Shown: positions 24,188 through 33,842 of the stretch, piece after piece | Position numbering within the stretch: the stretch's first letter is position 1 | Layout: every line of letters starts with the position of its first letter | Origin: Clavulina sp. PMI_390 | Lineage: Eukaryota > Basidiomycota > Agaricomycetes > Cantharellales > Hydnaceae | DNA: 64,000 bases | Reading direction: 5' to 3' | Assembly (NCBI GenBank): GCA_015039315.1 | Contig: WIDE01000071.1 | Span: 4,588-68,587, forward strand | Notes under the pieces: generated by a model | Told to the model about the DNA's origin: nothing | What the model saw: the letters and a program-made list of their open reading frames with translations, nothing else | Database searches by the model: none | Position numbers and translations under genes: made by a program

Positions 24188-24330
24188 ACAGGATTCGGCA
24201 TTATTGCGTAACAATATTGAGTTATAGGTACTCGTGAACCCATGTATCGTACAGGAATTTTACACTAAAAGTGATTTTATGTTTACCTGAGCATCGTGTG
24301 GTAGGAAGAAGCTTAGAGTTTATCCCTAGC

Positions 24331-25869
24331 TTATGCTGGCGACTGGGATTGCAAGAATCGATCCCAGTCCGCAGCCCGCCACAAATCAAATTTCCAATCA
24401 TTGAACACTACAAAATCTTTTATCAAGTCAAAGTCGTTATTCGTATCCCTTTCATTAAAACGCCCGACCCCACGTATCAGATAGAGAACTGGATGGGAGT
24501 GTGATGATGAAGAAGGCCTGGAGGCGTCAAGCGCAGCCGCTTGCTCCCGCTGCATCCAAGTATGGGTAAGCGAGACGGCGCCACTATCGTCTCCTACTTG
24601 CCTTATAGCCCGGACATGCTGGAGCGCCGGGATAGAGGCAAGTACTGTAGACATACGCTCCGTGACGTGCATAGGTATAGCTAGAACCTCCAGCTTGGGG
24701 TGTGCCTCAGCAAAGCGCGTGATATTGACTTCTTGGGCAAGAGCGGTGCTGGCGGCTCCTTTTAGAATCAGCACTCGAAGCATAGGAAACTGCAAAGGGT
24801 CCGATAATGGAGGCATTCGGGAATCCCAAATAGGTCTATGAGGCCCTTCATCTGGGTAGTGGATTTCTAACCGCACGAGGAGCGAAGCTCGGAGAGAACT
24901 CGCTATAGAGAGAGCTGTTCCCCGTAAAGTCACATGACGGAGGGGCGGCATAGGGGATAGAGTGGGAGTTAGAGAAGCAGGAACACTGGGAGAAGTCGTG
25001 GACGCCCAGCGAAGTTCCTCCAGGCGGGGACAGTTCTCTAGCAGACTGATGATGGAATCATAATCAATAGAACCACTTAGTTCCAATCGAGTTAGCAGTA
25101 AATCTGCTCCTAATTTTAGCTTGAGGAGGGGTTGGGTAGATCCAGGCATGGACTCAAATGCGCATAGCCATAGGTCACGCAACTGAGGGGCAGCTGTCAG
25201 GTCCAAGACCGAAGGAGGAAAAAGATCTTGCCAGACGGTGCCAAATAGTGAATATAATTCTGGGAGAGGATGAGATGTTTCGAGGAATCTTGGAACATCA
25301 ATGTATTCATTGTCGAATTGGAGGTGTCGGCAGCGATGTAGTAATCGCTGGGTGGAGTGCGAGATCTCCCGAAAGATGGACGAGGAAAGGAGCATCCGCT
25401 TCCCCGCTGCATCCTTTGAGTACAAGTATAGAGAAAGAGGAGCATTCCCCAATCTCTCAAGCCTCTCTCCGGTGAGGTCCAAGGATTGTGGAGGGATCTT
25501 TGGGCGTGCGGGAAGTTCGTCGTCATCGTCCCAATCATCTGTTCCAGAACCTAACGCAGAAGTGTTGCGTTTAGGAGCGGAGTGATAGCTATTAGTGAGG
25601 GCCGCGGTAATGCCATGAGGGAGATCGATTATCGCCCAGATTCGTTTGGTCTGGATAGCAGTCATTCTCCATATGTGACAGACTTCACAAATCACAGAGC
25701 GCGTCCGGCGCACCAGGGACATCGTAGTGGGAGGCAGGTACATATTGGGCTCTGGGATTTGGCTCTCCACTGCTATGATGAAGATATCCCCGAGGAGTTC
25801 TGGATGAAGGGACACAGCAGGGTTGTTCAGATTTGACTTTCTTGCCGTTTCAATTTTTGTCGATAGCAT
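24331..25869 (-). CDS. F-box-like/LRR protein 2
   Basis: An intronless gene of 512 aa starting at the ATG at 25869 (the frame is open further upstream only from a TTG). The F-box-like segment is residues 18-80: AVSLHPELLGDIFIIAVE and ICEVCHIWRMTAIQTKRIW. The LRR-like body includes LLTRLELSGSIDYDSIISLL and the family block AEAHPKLEVLAIPMHVTERM. The C-terminus has the shared motif AADWDRFLQ. Its closest relative in the window is the truncated gene at 61141-62468, so it marks one end of the duplicated block. It diverges from the first sulfurase-like gene over 831 bp. Confidence 0.88.
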   Translation of the reverse strand: MLSTKIETARKSNLNNPAVSLHPELLGDIFIIAVESQIPEPNMYLPPTTMSLVRRTRSVICEVCHIWRMTAIQTKRIWAIIDLPHGITAALTNSYHSAPKRNTSALGSGTDDWDDDDELPARPKIPPQSLDLTGERLERLGNAPLSLYLYSKDAAGKRMLLSSSIFREISHSTQRLLHRCRHLQFDNEYIDVPRFLETSHPLPELYSLFGTVWQDLFPPSVLDLTAAPQLRDLWLCAFESMPGSTQPLLKLKLGADLLLTRLELSGSIDYDSIISLLENCPRLEELRWASTTSPSVPASLTPTLSPMPPLRHVTLRGTALSIASSLRASLLVRLEIHYPDEGPHRPIWDSRMPPLSDPLQFPMLRVLILKGAASTALAQEVNITRFAEAHPKLEVLAIPMHVTERMSTVLASIPALQHVRAIRQVGDDSGAVSLTHTWMQREQAAALDASRPSSSSHSHPVLYLIRGVGRFNERDTNNDFDLIKDFVVFNDWKFDLWRAADWDRFLQSQSPA

Positions 25870-26700
25870 TTTAGTGTAAGTTCCAATTTCTGCGAGAGTC
25901 TTGAGTAGAATCAGGGACTTATACGAGATGATCGCAACGATTACACGCAACAAGTACTTGCGTTACGTAATCATGTGCGCGTGTTGACATCGAGGCTACA
26001 AATGGGCGGCCACATATTTCCCTTCGCCCGCCGCGGAATCCGCGGAACGTCAACTAATGCGAGAGTCCTTGCATCGGCCTTGCTTTCAATGCGAATAATG
26101 ATCTTGCGCATAACGCGTTGTGTATGAGTTTCATTCGTCCGCGGAGTCCAAACCAATGAGGCAATGCCCACTCGTCTACGTTTCCTACGTTTCCAAACCA
26201 GTTGAGGTGTCAGCTATGGACTAAGAAGTTTAGACAGTAGACACTCCCGGTAGAAAACTCGCTTATTTGTACTTGCTTCACTTTTTAATTGTGCAAGTTT
26301 CTATTTCCTCCCATGGTGCTTACTTCGCTCTTCAGGGTTCTGGTCTTAGCTCTGTCCGATCGCGAACGGACGAGCAAATTTCACTGGTTCTGATGCCCGC
26401 CCCCGGTATCAACGTCATCATCAGGCGGCGTATGACGTTCTCTATTGGGCGATTCTGTCTCTACCTTGTTCATTCCGAGTGCATCACTCATGAGTCCTAC
26501 ATCCCAATCGTGACTCGTCCGAGACCACAGGATGCTTGAGGCCTTTAAAAACAGCTCGTTCCATCGCTTCCAATACTCCATCACTCACCTTCCCTACATC
26601 TCTCCTCTGCCCCCCTCACCCACCCTCGTCACCCACCTTTGCGGTCTCACTATCAAACCACCAACACACTTATCACAAGGACACTCACCACTCGCTCACC
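25870..26700. promoter_or_regulatory. divergent intergenic region with two duplicated blocks
   Basis: This region lies between F-box gene 2 (-) and sulfurase copy A (+). About 25975-26175 is a block (minus-strand reading: CCGCGGACGAATGAAACTC ... GCGGATTCCG ... GTGGCCGCCCAT ... CCTCGATGTCAACAC) that recurs upstream of copies B and C. About 26508-26535 is a promoter box, ATCGTGACTCGTCCGAGACC followed by ACAGGATG, shared by all three copies. TTTAAAAACAGCTCG (26543-26557) is a TATA-like element 158 bp before the ATG. Confidence 0.6.
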
Positions 26701-28672
26701 ATGTCGTCCACCACTACTCCCCGCAACGTCGCTATCCCCTACTCTTCCAAGTCCCTCAAGCTCTCCTCATTCTCTATTCCTTCCAACGAATCGGCAAGGG
26801 CAGCTTCCCAGCGCTTCGTCGCTGCTCACCCCACCTACCTCCAAACATCTGCCATCGATGACCTTCGCCGCCGCGAGTTCACTCGACTGGATAAGAGTGG
26901 AGTCTACCTCGACTACACAGGCGCTGGTCTGTATCCAGAGTCCTTAATCCGAGAGCATACCGACTTGTTGCTCGGGAACGTGTTTGGGAATCCTCACTCT
27001 GCATCCCCAAGGTTCGGATTTACTCGATAGCTGCTAGTGCATGGATGAAGCTAACTTCAATCAATAATGCAGCTCTGTGCTCTCCTCTAAATACGCCCAC
27101 GCCGCTCGCCTCGCTGTCCTCAACTTCTTCGACGCCGACCCAAGCGAGTACGAGGTTGTGTTCACGAACAACGCCAGCACTGCCCTTCGTATCGTCGCCG
27201 AGGCCTACCCTTACTCTAAGGGAGCCGATTCAAAGCTCATTCTCCCCACTGATGCCCACAACTCTGTCAACGGCATGCGCGAGTTCGCTCTCAAAGCCGG
27301 CGCTCAAGTGACCTACGTGCCAATGGAGGCACCTGGCAAGCAGACGTTCCTGGCTCCTGAGGACGGCGCCGAAAGCCTTTACGTGCTCACTGGCCAGTCC
27401 AATCTCTCCGGACTCAAGGGCAACCTATCGCTCCTTGCCGAGGCAAAGTCCCGCGGATATAATACCCTCCTCGACGCCGCCGCCCTCGCGCCAACCACGG
27501 CCATTTCCCTTCGATCGCTGAACGGGTCTGTCGACGCTATGGCGATCAGCTTGTACAAGCTCATTGGCTACCCCACTGGCATCGGTTGCCTGGTGGCCAA
27601 GAAGGAGTTCCTTACGAAGCTACAGAAGCCTTGGTTCAGTGGCGGCTCTGTCCTTGTCGTGCAGGTGTGTTTGATTATCAACAATCATTGATCCAAGGAA
27701 CTCATCCCACTGCGCGTTCCAGGCACCTAACATGGGCCGTCTCCTTCTTGACGGACATGAACGATGGGAGGATGGGACTGTCAACTTCCTTTCGTGAGTC
27801 ACTGCTCCACCTGACATCATGTTCGAGGCTGCCATGTTTCTGACGTCTGTCTCCGTTCATTTTCATCTCCGATTTCCGCATGCCGCCGCCGCCCACCCGT
27901 CTCGCATCTCTAATTACCCCTCCACCGACGGCCGTCTATTTGATTGTTTGATCCACGCCGCCGTTTCAGCTTGATCGCTGTCCCTCGCGGCCTCCAAATC
28001 CTCCACAACCACCTTCCTACTCTTGCTCAGCGCCTTCCTCTCTTGATGCACTTCACCCTCTCATCCCTTGCATCCCTCAAGCACTCCAACGGCAAGCCTG
28101 TCGTTGACCTCCACTCTCCATCCGGCCCCGATGAGTACTCACCATCGACCCACGGCGCCGTCATCAGCATGTCATTCCTTAAGCCTTCTGGCGAGCGGTT
28201 CCTGCCACACGACATCGAGAACGCCGCATCGCGTGCCAATATTCATGTCCGTGCCGGATGCCTGTGCAACCCTGGTGCCTCTACGACGCTCACAGGCATG
28301 ACTGAGATGCTCAACAACTTCGACATGAAGCGGATCGACGCCGAGGGCAACCAAGATACTCCGGCATCTGTCTCCGAGTCTTACGCGTCGAACGAGGAGA
28401 TGGAATGGTTCATCCGCGATGGCGGTGTCGTCCGCATGGGCTTCGGGCTTGCAAGCGCGATCTCAGACGCGGCAGCCTTCGTCGAGTTCTCGCGTACCTT
28501 TGTGGATGTGGCAGAGGCGACGAAGGATGGGAAGACTGTGGGTGCTCCGAAGTTGCAGAAGATTGCAGACGCGGATATCTTCCGCGAGGAGCTTCCTTCG
28601 CTGAAGAAGAGGAACTCTGTGATGTTCACCAAGCTCCGTGGGATCCGCCGACGAGTGTCGCAGATCTTCTAG
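26701..28672 (+). CDS. MoCo-sulfurase-like PLP enzyme, copy A
   Basis: Four exons close in phase: 26701-27011, 27073-27664, 27723-27793 and 27970-28672; 558 aa. This is a class-V aminotransferase fold (cysteine desulfurase/kynureninase superfamily) closest to the N-terminal domain of molybdenum cofactor sulfurases: VYLDYTGAGLYPESL, NVFGNPHSASP, QSNLSGLKG, the PLP-binding Asp (D238 in LLDAAAL) and the Schiff-base Lys K266 in SLYKLIGYPTGIG. The Cys motif RAGCLCNPGAS (C422, C424) corresponds to RTGCFCNPGAC in MoCo sulfurases, with the last Cys replaced by Ser. There is no C-terminal MOSC domain, so it is a stand-alone desulfurase-like protein. The reaction would be sulfur abstraction from cysteine to an enzyme persulfide; the acceptor is unknown. 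It converges on F-box gene 3. Confidence 0.92.
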
Positions 28673-28934
28673 CTGGGTTTAATCGTTCTAATAATTCCCT
28701 CTCATTTTTGGTTTTTTTTTTGTCGTACCCGAACACATTCACTCCTTGTTTTCGTTTTTCTCTTCTGATATCCTTATTCAGCAGCTCTGTACTTCGTGCT
28801 ACCTTAATCACTTTAGTAATACAATCTCATATCAGTTCCCTCGTGACCGCGGTTGGAACCATTTTGTGTGTGTGATTGAGATAGTGTTACAAGCGTTGCG
28901 GTTTGTACTATATCTATATCTTTTCAACCACACA

Positions 28935-30455
28935 TCAACCAAAAAACGGTGCACGGATATGATCATGGTTCTTCTCAGAAAAGAGATATGCATCCCAATC
29001 GTCACCCTCAAACTGCTCAAACGGCCAGGAGCCCACTTCAAGATGCCTCTCAAATTCCACAAGCTCTGATTCCACGTCCAAATCTCCTGAATCAAAATCT
29101 TCCGACAGCTCCGACCGTATTAGGTGGAGGACTGGCTCAGCCCCGTCAGCAGAACCCTCCTGCTCCGACCATCTACGGAGTAGCGTAATGGTACTATCGT
29201 CAGAGTCATCGAATATTTCACGACCGAAAGCACGGACACGACGAATGGACGGAGCATGGATGAGTGCGGTTGCCACTGCGTCGCACATGTACCGCGGAAC
29301 GCTTACGACTCGTAAGGCTGGGTGAGCTTCGATAAAGCGAGCAATCTGCACGCGATCAATTTCTTCATTGCCATGCGAGGCATCGACCCGAAGAGCTCGC
29401 AAATTGGGAGACCGCATTATATTGGAGAGTGGACGCGGGCGGCCAGCCCAAATTTTTTGGCGAGGCTCCTCAGGCCAGGCCAGTTGAAGCACCACGAGGT
29501 TTGGCGCTTCAAGATTCTCTGTTAAGGATAGAGGGACGTCACCCGACAAGCTCACATGCCTCAGTTTATGCATCACCGGGAGTGGAGGAGTGCATGCATC
29601 AACTTGATAGAGGTGTTCACATTTCCAAGAGAGGTCTTCTAGATGTGGGCTTAGCGATATGATATGGGAGACTGTCAACGTATTAAAGGCTCCATTAAGG
29701 TGAAGGCGTTTCAAAGCAAATTCTGGGATATTGGGCAACTTCAGCTGGACAGCTGGAATAGTGCGTCCTGGGCCAGCGGTACCGTCCGGCATGTAGTCCA
29801 AAAAGATCTCCAGATCCTGGATAAGTGGTGCCATAGAGAGGTCGATCACCTCCTCGTGGCGTAGGTCTGGGGCCCGACCATAGGAAGTAACGAACAGCGT
29901 TCGCAAATGGGGGAGTGGCACAGATGGAGTATCGGAATCGATGGTGCTCATGAGGTTGAGGGATTGGATTGAGTTATTGTAAAGGTATATCTCCTTTGAT
30001 TGAGACATGAGGCCGAGTAGCTTGCTGACTGCCACCTGTCGTATTTGCTCATCAAGTGACGTGAAACGGATGTCGATGTAGAGCACTATGGGTGTATTCA
30101 CGGCGCGAGAGAGCTCTGTCTCGAGCATGGAGTATGATGAGGGAGGTATGGTGAAGTTACGCTTTGGTGTCATTCGAAGTCGGGCCGGAAAGTTGAGTAT
30201 GTTCCAAAAGTTTGCTGTTGTGATCATCAACTTCCGCCAATGGAAGCATACATTGCATAGGACGGAGCGTGAAGCTCGGAAACTCTGGATAAATGAACCT
30301 GGAAGGAAGTGGCGATATCGAAAGATTCTGCTGTGTATAACCAGTGAACATTGAAGCACAATGTCGAAGATGTTGGTCAAGAGCTCAGGTGGGAGCGATG
30401 AGATAGCAAGTTGTTGGTTTGACCTCCGCCGCAGTTCGACAGTACCCAGGCCCAT
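28935..30455 (-). CDS. F-box-like/LRR protein 3
   Basis: An intronless gene of 506 aa. The F-box-like region is residues 19-88: SSLPPELLTNIFDIVLQ and SRSVLCNVCFHWRKLM. The LRR-like part carries LRHVSLSGDVPLSLTENL and IEAHPALRVVSVPRYMCDAV. Near the C-terminus come two acidic patches and the family motif GDDWDAYLFSE. It belongs to the same subfamily as the F-box genes at 51985 and 38098 and the pseudogene at 56776, recognised by the RYRHFLPGS-type spacer between the F-box helices. It lies 262 bp from the stop of sulfurase copy A, the same tail-to-tail arrangement as the pair at 51985/53785. Confidence 0.88.
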   Translation of the reverse strand: MGLGTVELRRRSNQQLAISSLPPELLTNIFDIVLQCSLVIHSRIFRYRHFLPGSFIQSFRASRSVLCNVCFHWRKLMITTANFWNILNFPARLRMTPKRNFTIPPSSYSMLETELSRAVNTPIVLYIDIRFTSLDEQIRQVAVSKLLGLMSQSKEIYLYNNSIQSLNLMSTIDSDTPSVPLPHLRTLFVTSYGRAPDLRHEEVIDLSMAPLIQDLEIFLDYMPDGTAGPGRTIPAVQLKLPNIPEFALKRLHLNGAFNTLTVSHIISLSPHLEDLSWKCEHLYQVDACTPPLPVMHKLRHVSLSGDVPLSLTENLEAPNLVVLQLAWPEEPRQKIWAGRPRPLSNIMRSPNLRALRVDASHGNEEIDRVQIARFIEAHPALRVVSVPRYMCDAVATALIHAPSIRRVRAFGREIFDDSDDSTITLLRRWSEQEGSADGAEPVLHLIRSELSEDFDSGDLDVESELVEFERHLEVGSWPFEQFEGDDWDAYLFSEKNHDHIRAPFFG

Positions 30456-30620
30456 GGAACGACCGGAAAAAGCTTCGATTTCGGCAATGTAGCTCGGATC
30501 TCTTATCCAGACGGTGCGGAGGGACTAAGCGCCGGCGGCAAGGATGTTGCCCCCACCCGTGACCGTGACGAGCTGTTCAACTTCTTACCATGTTGTTGTC
30601 AAAAAATCTATCAGTGCTCT

Positions 30621-31870
30621 ATGAGTGAACCGAATCCATCGTTTGAGGATCTGAGAGCTCTTAACTGGCAGCGACCAGCTGTCTCCCTCTTGCCCGAGCT
30701 CCTATCACGAATCTTTTCCCTAGTGCTGCAAAACCTTTGGTGGCGCGGATCCGCAACGCCTCACCTACTCAAACATCCATATGATGAGGATAGCTCGACG
30801 TGGCCTCTGTGTGGCGTATTCTTGCTGGACAAACGTGATCCCTCGATACAGATCACATGGAGCTTCACCGGCTTGGCTCCCGACGACCTCTATACCACAC
30901 TCATAAATACCACTACCTTAACACCCTCTGTCCCGGCCAGGTATGTCAGGGAGTTCCAGCGATCGGGCCATTTACCTCATATTCGGATCTTTCTACTACT
31001 CCATTACCAGACACTACGTTCGCCGAAGCCTTGGGTACCGCCCTCAGACCGTTCCTTCCACGGCGCAAGCTTTTGTATTTACGGGGTAACAAAACCACCT
31101 TCTTCAGCTTTTTCGGCCCTTCATAAATGTCAGACTGTACAGCATTCATCCAGTCTTTAGCCATCTCCTTCAAGGACTCCCCAAACATACCCCCTGGTCC
31201 ATGCGTACTTGGTCTGAGATCCGCGAATAGGCGGAGTGGCGGATCGATCGGAAAAATGATATCAAGGACGAAATCCTTACGGTATTACTATCGAAATCAG
31301 GATTACGGTTCAGAATCTTCACTGCCGTATAAACTTTGCTGTGGCGATTCATCTGGAAGATGTTATGGTCATCCTCAATGCGGGGCCTTTCAGGGGAAGA
31401 GTTCTATTGTAAATATTCCGGCCGTACATCCGGTTTGCCTCGAAGATTCATTCCCCCTTTGACGCATCTCCGCCATCTAATCCTCTTTCCTCCAGTCCCA
31501 ACAACCCTGTTGCAATATCTTGACGCACCTGAGCTTGTGAGATTCGAGACAATATCGTGTCGGAAAGCGGATCACATATTCGCTCTCCCTTTATCTTCCC
31601 CACACCAGGTTTTCCCACCCTTCATGTTCTCGTCGTCCTTGGGCATCGGCACACCTGAGGGACAAAGAGTCAGTTCTAATACGTTTCATGAAAGCCCATC
31701 CAACCTTGAGGATTATGCATTTACCCAGGAAGAGTATCGAACCGATGCTTAAGGTGATGGCCCGTTCCGTTCAGAAATATGAGATGAGGTATGTGAAGCG
31801 TGGAAGCTATCCACGGATTTGTGGCATATTAAGGAGAACAATTTTCGTTGCCACGAAAAGTTTGTTCTGA
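30621..31870 (+). pseudogene. F-box-like/LRR pseudogene
   Basis: The start reads normally (MSEPNPSFEDLRALNW, then PAVSLLPELLSRIFSLVLQN) but the frame breaks near 30780: the second F-box helix is found one frame over (ARRGLCVAYSCWTNV, matching TRLTLCAVCSRWRQV of the gene at 41788). Further fragments of the same family follow in changing frames, for example LTHLRHLILFPPVPTTLLQYLDAP near 31456-31530 and MKAHPTLRIMHLP near 31688-31730. At least three frame changes and no C-terminal W motif make it non-functional. Its relatives are the intact genes at 32117 and 41788. Confidence 0.85.
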
Positions 31871-32116
31871 AGGACAGAGAGCAAACGGAATTTAGGTGGG
31901 ACTGAAGCAGCGGTGAGGAACTAGCAGTTTAGGTAGCCGGCCGGCATCAATATCACATCAACATAATATTGCTCAAGTTGTTGCTGGCCGGGGAAACTGC
32001 GAGGATGTTGGGTTGATGAGTCCGAAGGGAAGCCGACAGCTTGTTTAGCTGTGATTTGTCCGAAGCGATAAGTTCCACCAGCCAACCAACAGCTGTCTAA
32101 GGCTCTTGTGCTGCAA

Positions 32117-33580
32117 ATGGATGGTATAGATAACGCCGTAAACCCTCTCGAAAACATCAACTGGAACCGCCTTCCTGTGTCTATCTTCCCAGAAATCCTG
32201 TCCTATGTCTTTATCCTTGTGTTGCGAAGCTATGGGAATATCGATCCTCAACGCACCACAGCGCTTGATGTATCTCAGATGCGGCGCGCTCGTCTCACTC
32301 TTAGTTCAATCTGTATGCGCTGGCGACAAGTTGCCCTATCTGATAAAGCTCTCTGGAGTATTATAAGCTTTCCTGCAATTACGGCTGGTGTCGCTTCACG
32401 GCACCCCTATGACTCTCCTCCTCCCATCGAAGTGTTCTCCCTCGAGATCGAACGAACCGGAGACATGAATTTATCAATATTCTTAACTGACCCCTCTCAA
32501 AATCATTTGGGCGTGTTCGTGGGACCACGTTCTATCTCGCACCACGTTATCCACACAGTTCGACCATTCCTTTCAAGGTGCAAGCATTTGCATTTTGTAG
32601 GCAATCAGGCTTTATTCGATCTTCTCTTTAGGGAGGTACAACCACACCATCTCACCTCTCTACAGTCACTGTCCACCTTTTTTGTGCCAGAATCGCTTAT
32701 CCCAGCTTCGCGTGTTGTGGATATGACATGTGCCCCAAGGCTGAGCGAGATGAGCATTGACTCGGACTTCAAAGAGGAGGAAATGAACATTCAAGCAATC
32801 CCACTTCACCTCAAACTCTCCCTTCCAATCCACCTACGTCGGCTGAATGTCACAGTATCTGTCGATCTCCAGGAGATGACTGTCATACTTCTGAATGCTT
32901 CATCCCTCGAGGAACTTTATTGGGTTTTCCAGGACTCGCGATTCCACCTGCCGAAAATCCAGGAACTCTCTATGCCCAGCCTCCGTCATGCCGTCCTACG
33001 CGGCCCAGTGCCTCAATCCATACTACCATTGCTCAATGCCCCTCAGCTCATCCGACTTGAGATGAGGTTCTCGTATATGGGTCGTCAACCTCCATCCTCT
33101 CTTCTAGTCTCACAACAATTTCCAAACCTCCGAGTGCTTATATCTGAGGCATTTCGATGGGACACAAAAGATGAAGGTATATTGCTGAACTTCATTAATG
33201 CCCATCCATGCCTACAAATTGTATGCCTACATGGGCTAATCACGGAGGCTCTGGCAGAGACCCTTTCCAGTCTGCCATCCATTGTGCACGTTAGCGCGAA
33301 TTCGGAGAGCGTAGCCAATGCATCTGGTGCCATGTCGCTGGTGCGAAAGGTACACCAGAAGAGCGAGACACTCGCAAGAGGCCTATCACCAACCCTGTAC
33401 ATTGGTGCCGTGGCTTCGGCGATGGCTTTACGGCAAGCTAACGACGAGGGAGACAGTTCGGACCTCTTAGCGTTCGTTCAGAATGCGGTACTCTCCCAGC
33501 CGCTCTACCTGATAGGACAGACAGGAGCCTCGTATTGGGACGAGATTCTTACCGCTTTAGACATTGAAGGCTCCCGTTGA
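32117..33580 (+). CDS. F-box-like/LRR protein 4
   Basis: An intronless gene of 487 aa from the ATG at 32117. The F-box-like region is residues 17-85: PVSIFPEILSYVFILVLRS and LTLSSICMRWRQVALSDKALW. The LRR-like body includes LRHAVLRGPVPQSILPLL and INAHPCLQIVCLHGLITEAL. It ends in the family motif ASYWDEILTAL. It belongs to the NIDPQ/HVDPQ subfamily together with the gene at 41788 and the pseudogene at 30621; the two intact members flank a block containing the hydrolase, an F-box gene and the secreted-protein gene. Confidence 0.88.
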   Translation: MDGIDNAVNPLENINWNRLPVSIFPEILSYVFILVLRSYGNIDPQRTTALDVSQMRRARLTLSSICMRWRQVALSDKALWSIISFPAITAGVASRHPYDSPPPIEVFSLEIERTGDMNLSIFLTDPSQNHLGVFVGPRSISHHVIHTVRPFLSRCKHLHFVGNQALFDLLFREVQPHHLTSLQSLSTFFVPESLIPASRVVDMTCAPRLSEMSIDSDFKEEEMNIQAIPLHLKLSLPIHLRRLNVTVSVDLQEMTVILLNASSLEELYWVFQDSRFHLPKIQELSMPSLRHAVLRGPVPQSILPLLNAPQLIRLEMRFSYMGRQPPSSLLVSQQFPNLRVLISEAFRWDTKDEGILLNFINAHPCLQIVCLHGLITEALAETLSSLPSIVHVSANSESVANASGAMSLVRKVHQKSETLARGLSPTLYIGAVASAMALRQANDEGDSSDLLAFVQNAVLSQPLYLIGQTGASYWDEILTALDIEGSR

Positions 33581-33842
33581 TTTGGTAATCACCCAGGGCG
33601 TAGGAATTGGCTCGTCCGTGGCTCAATATAAACTCATTTCCGTCACTACTTGTGGTCACGACTTTGCGCGACGAGCTAGGTTTGCGGCAATTTTGTAATT
33701 GCGAAAGGAGATTAATTGATGTGCTGTAGCTCAATGACGAGCATCGATATTCGTTACTTCTCACTTTCTAGTGCTAATGGTAAAAGGTGGACGGGGAGGC
33801 AACCAGATTTGTGGATGCTCAGAACTCAGGGCGCGTTGTTGC

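Noticed and set aside
29322..30354. Plus-strand open frames antisense to the F-box gene
   Set aside because: Shadows of the coding strand; the F-box frame has the family motifs.
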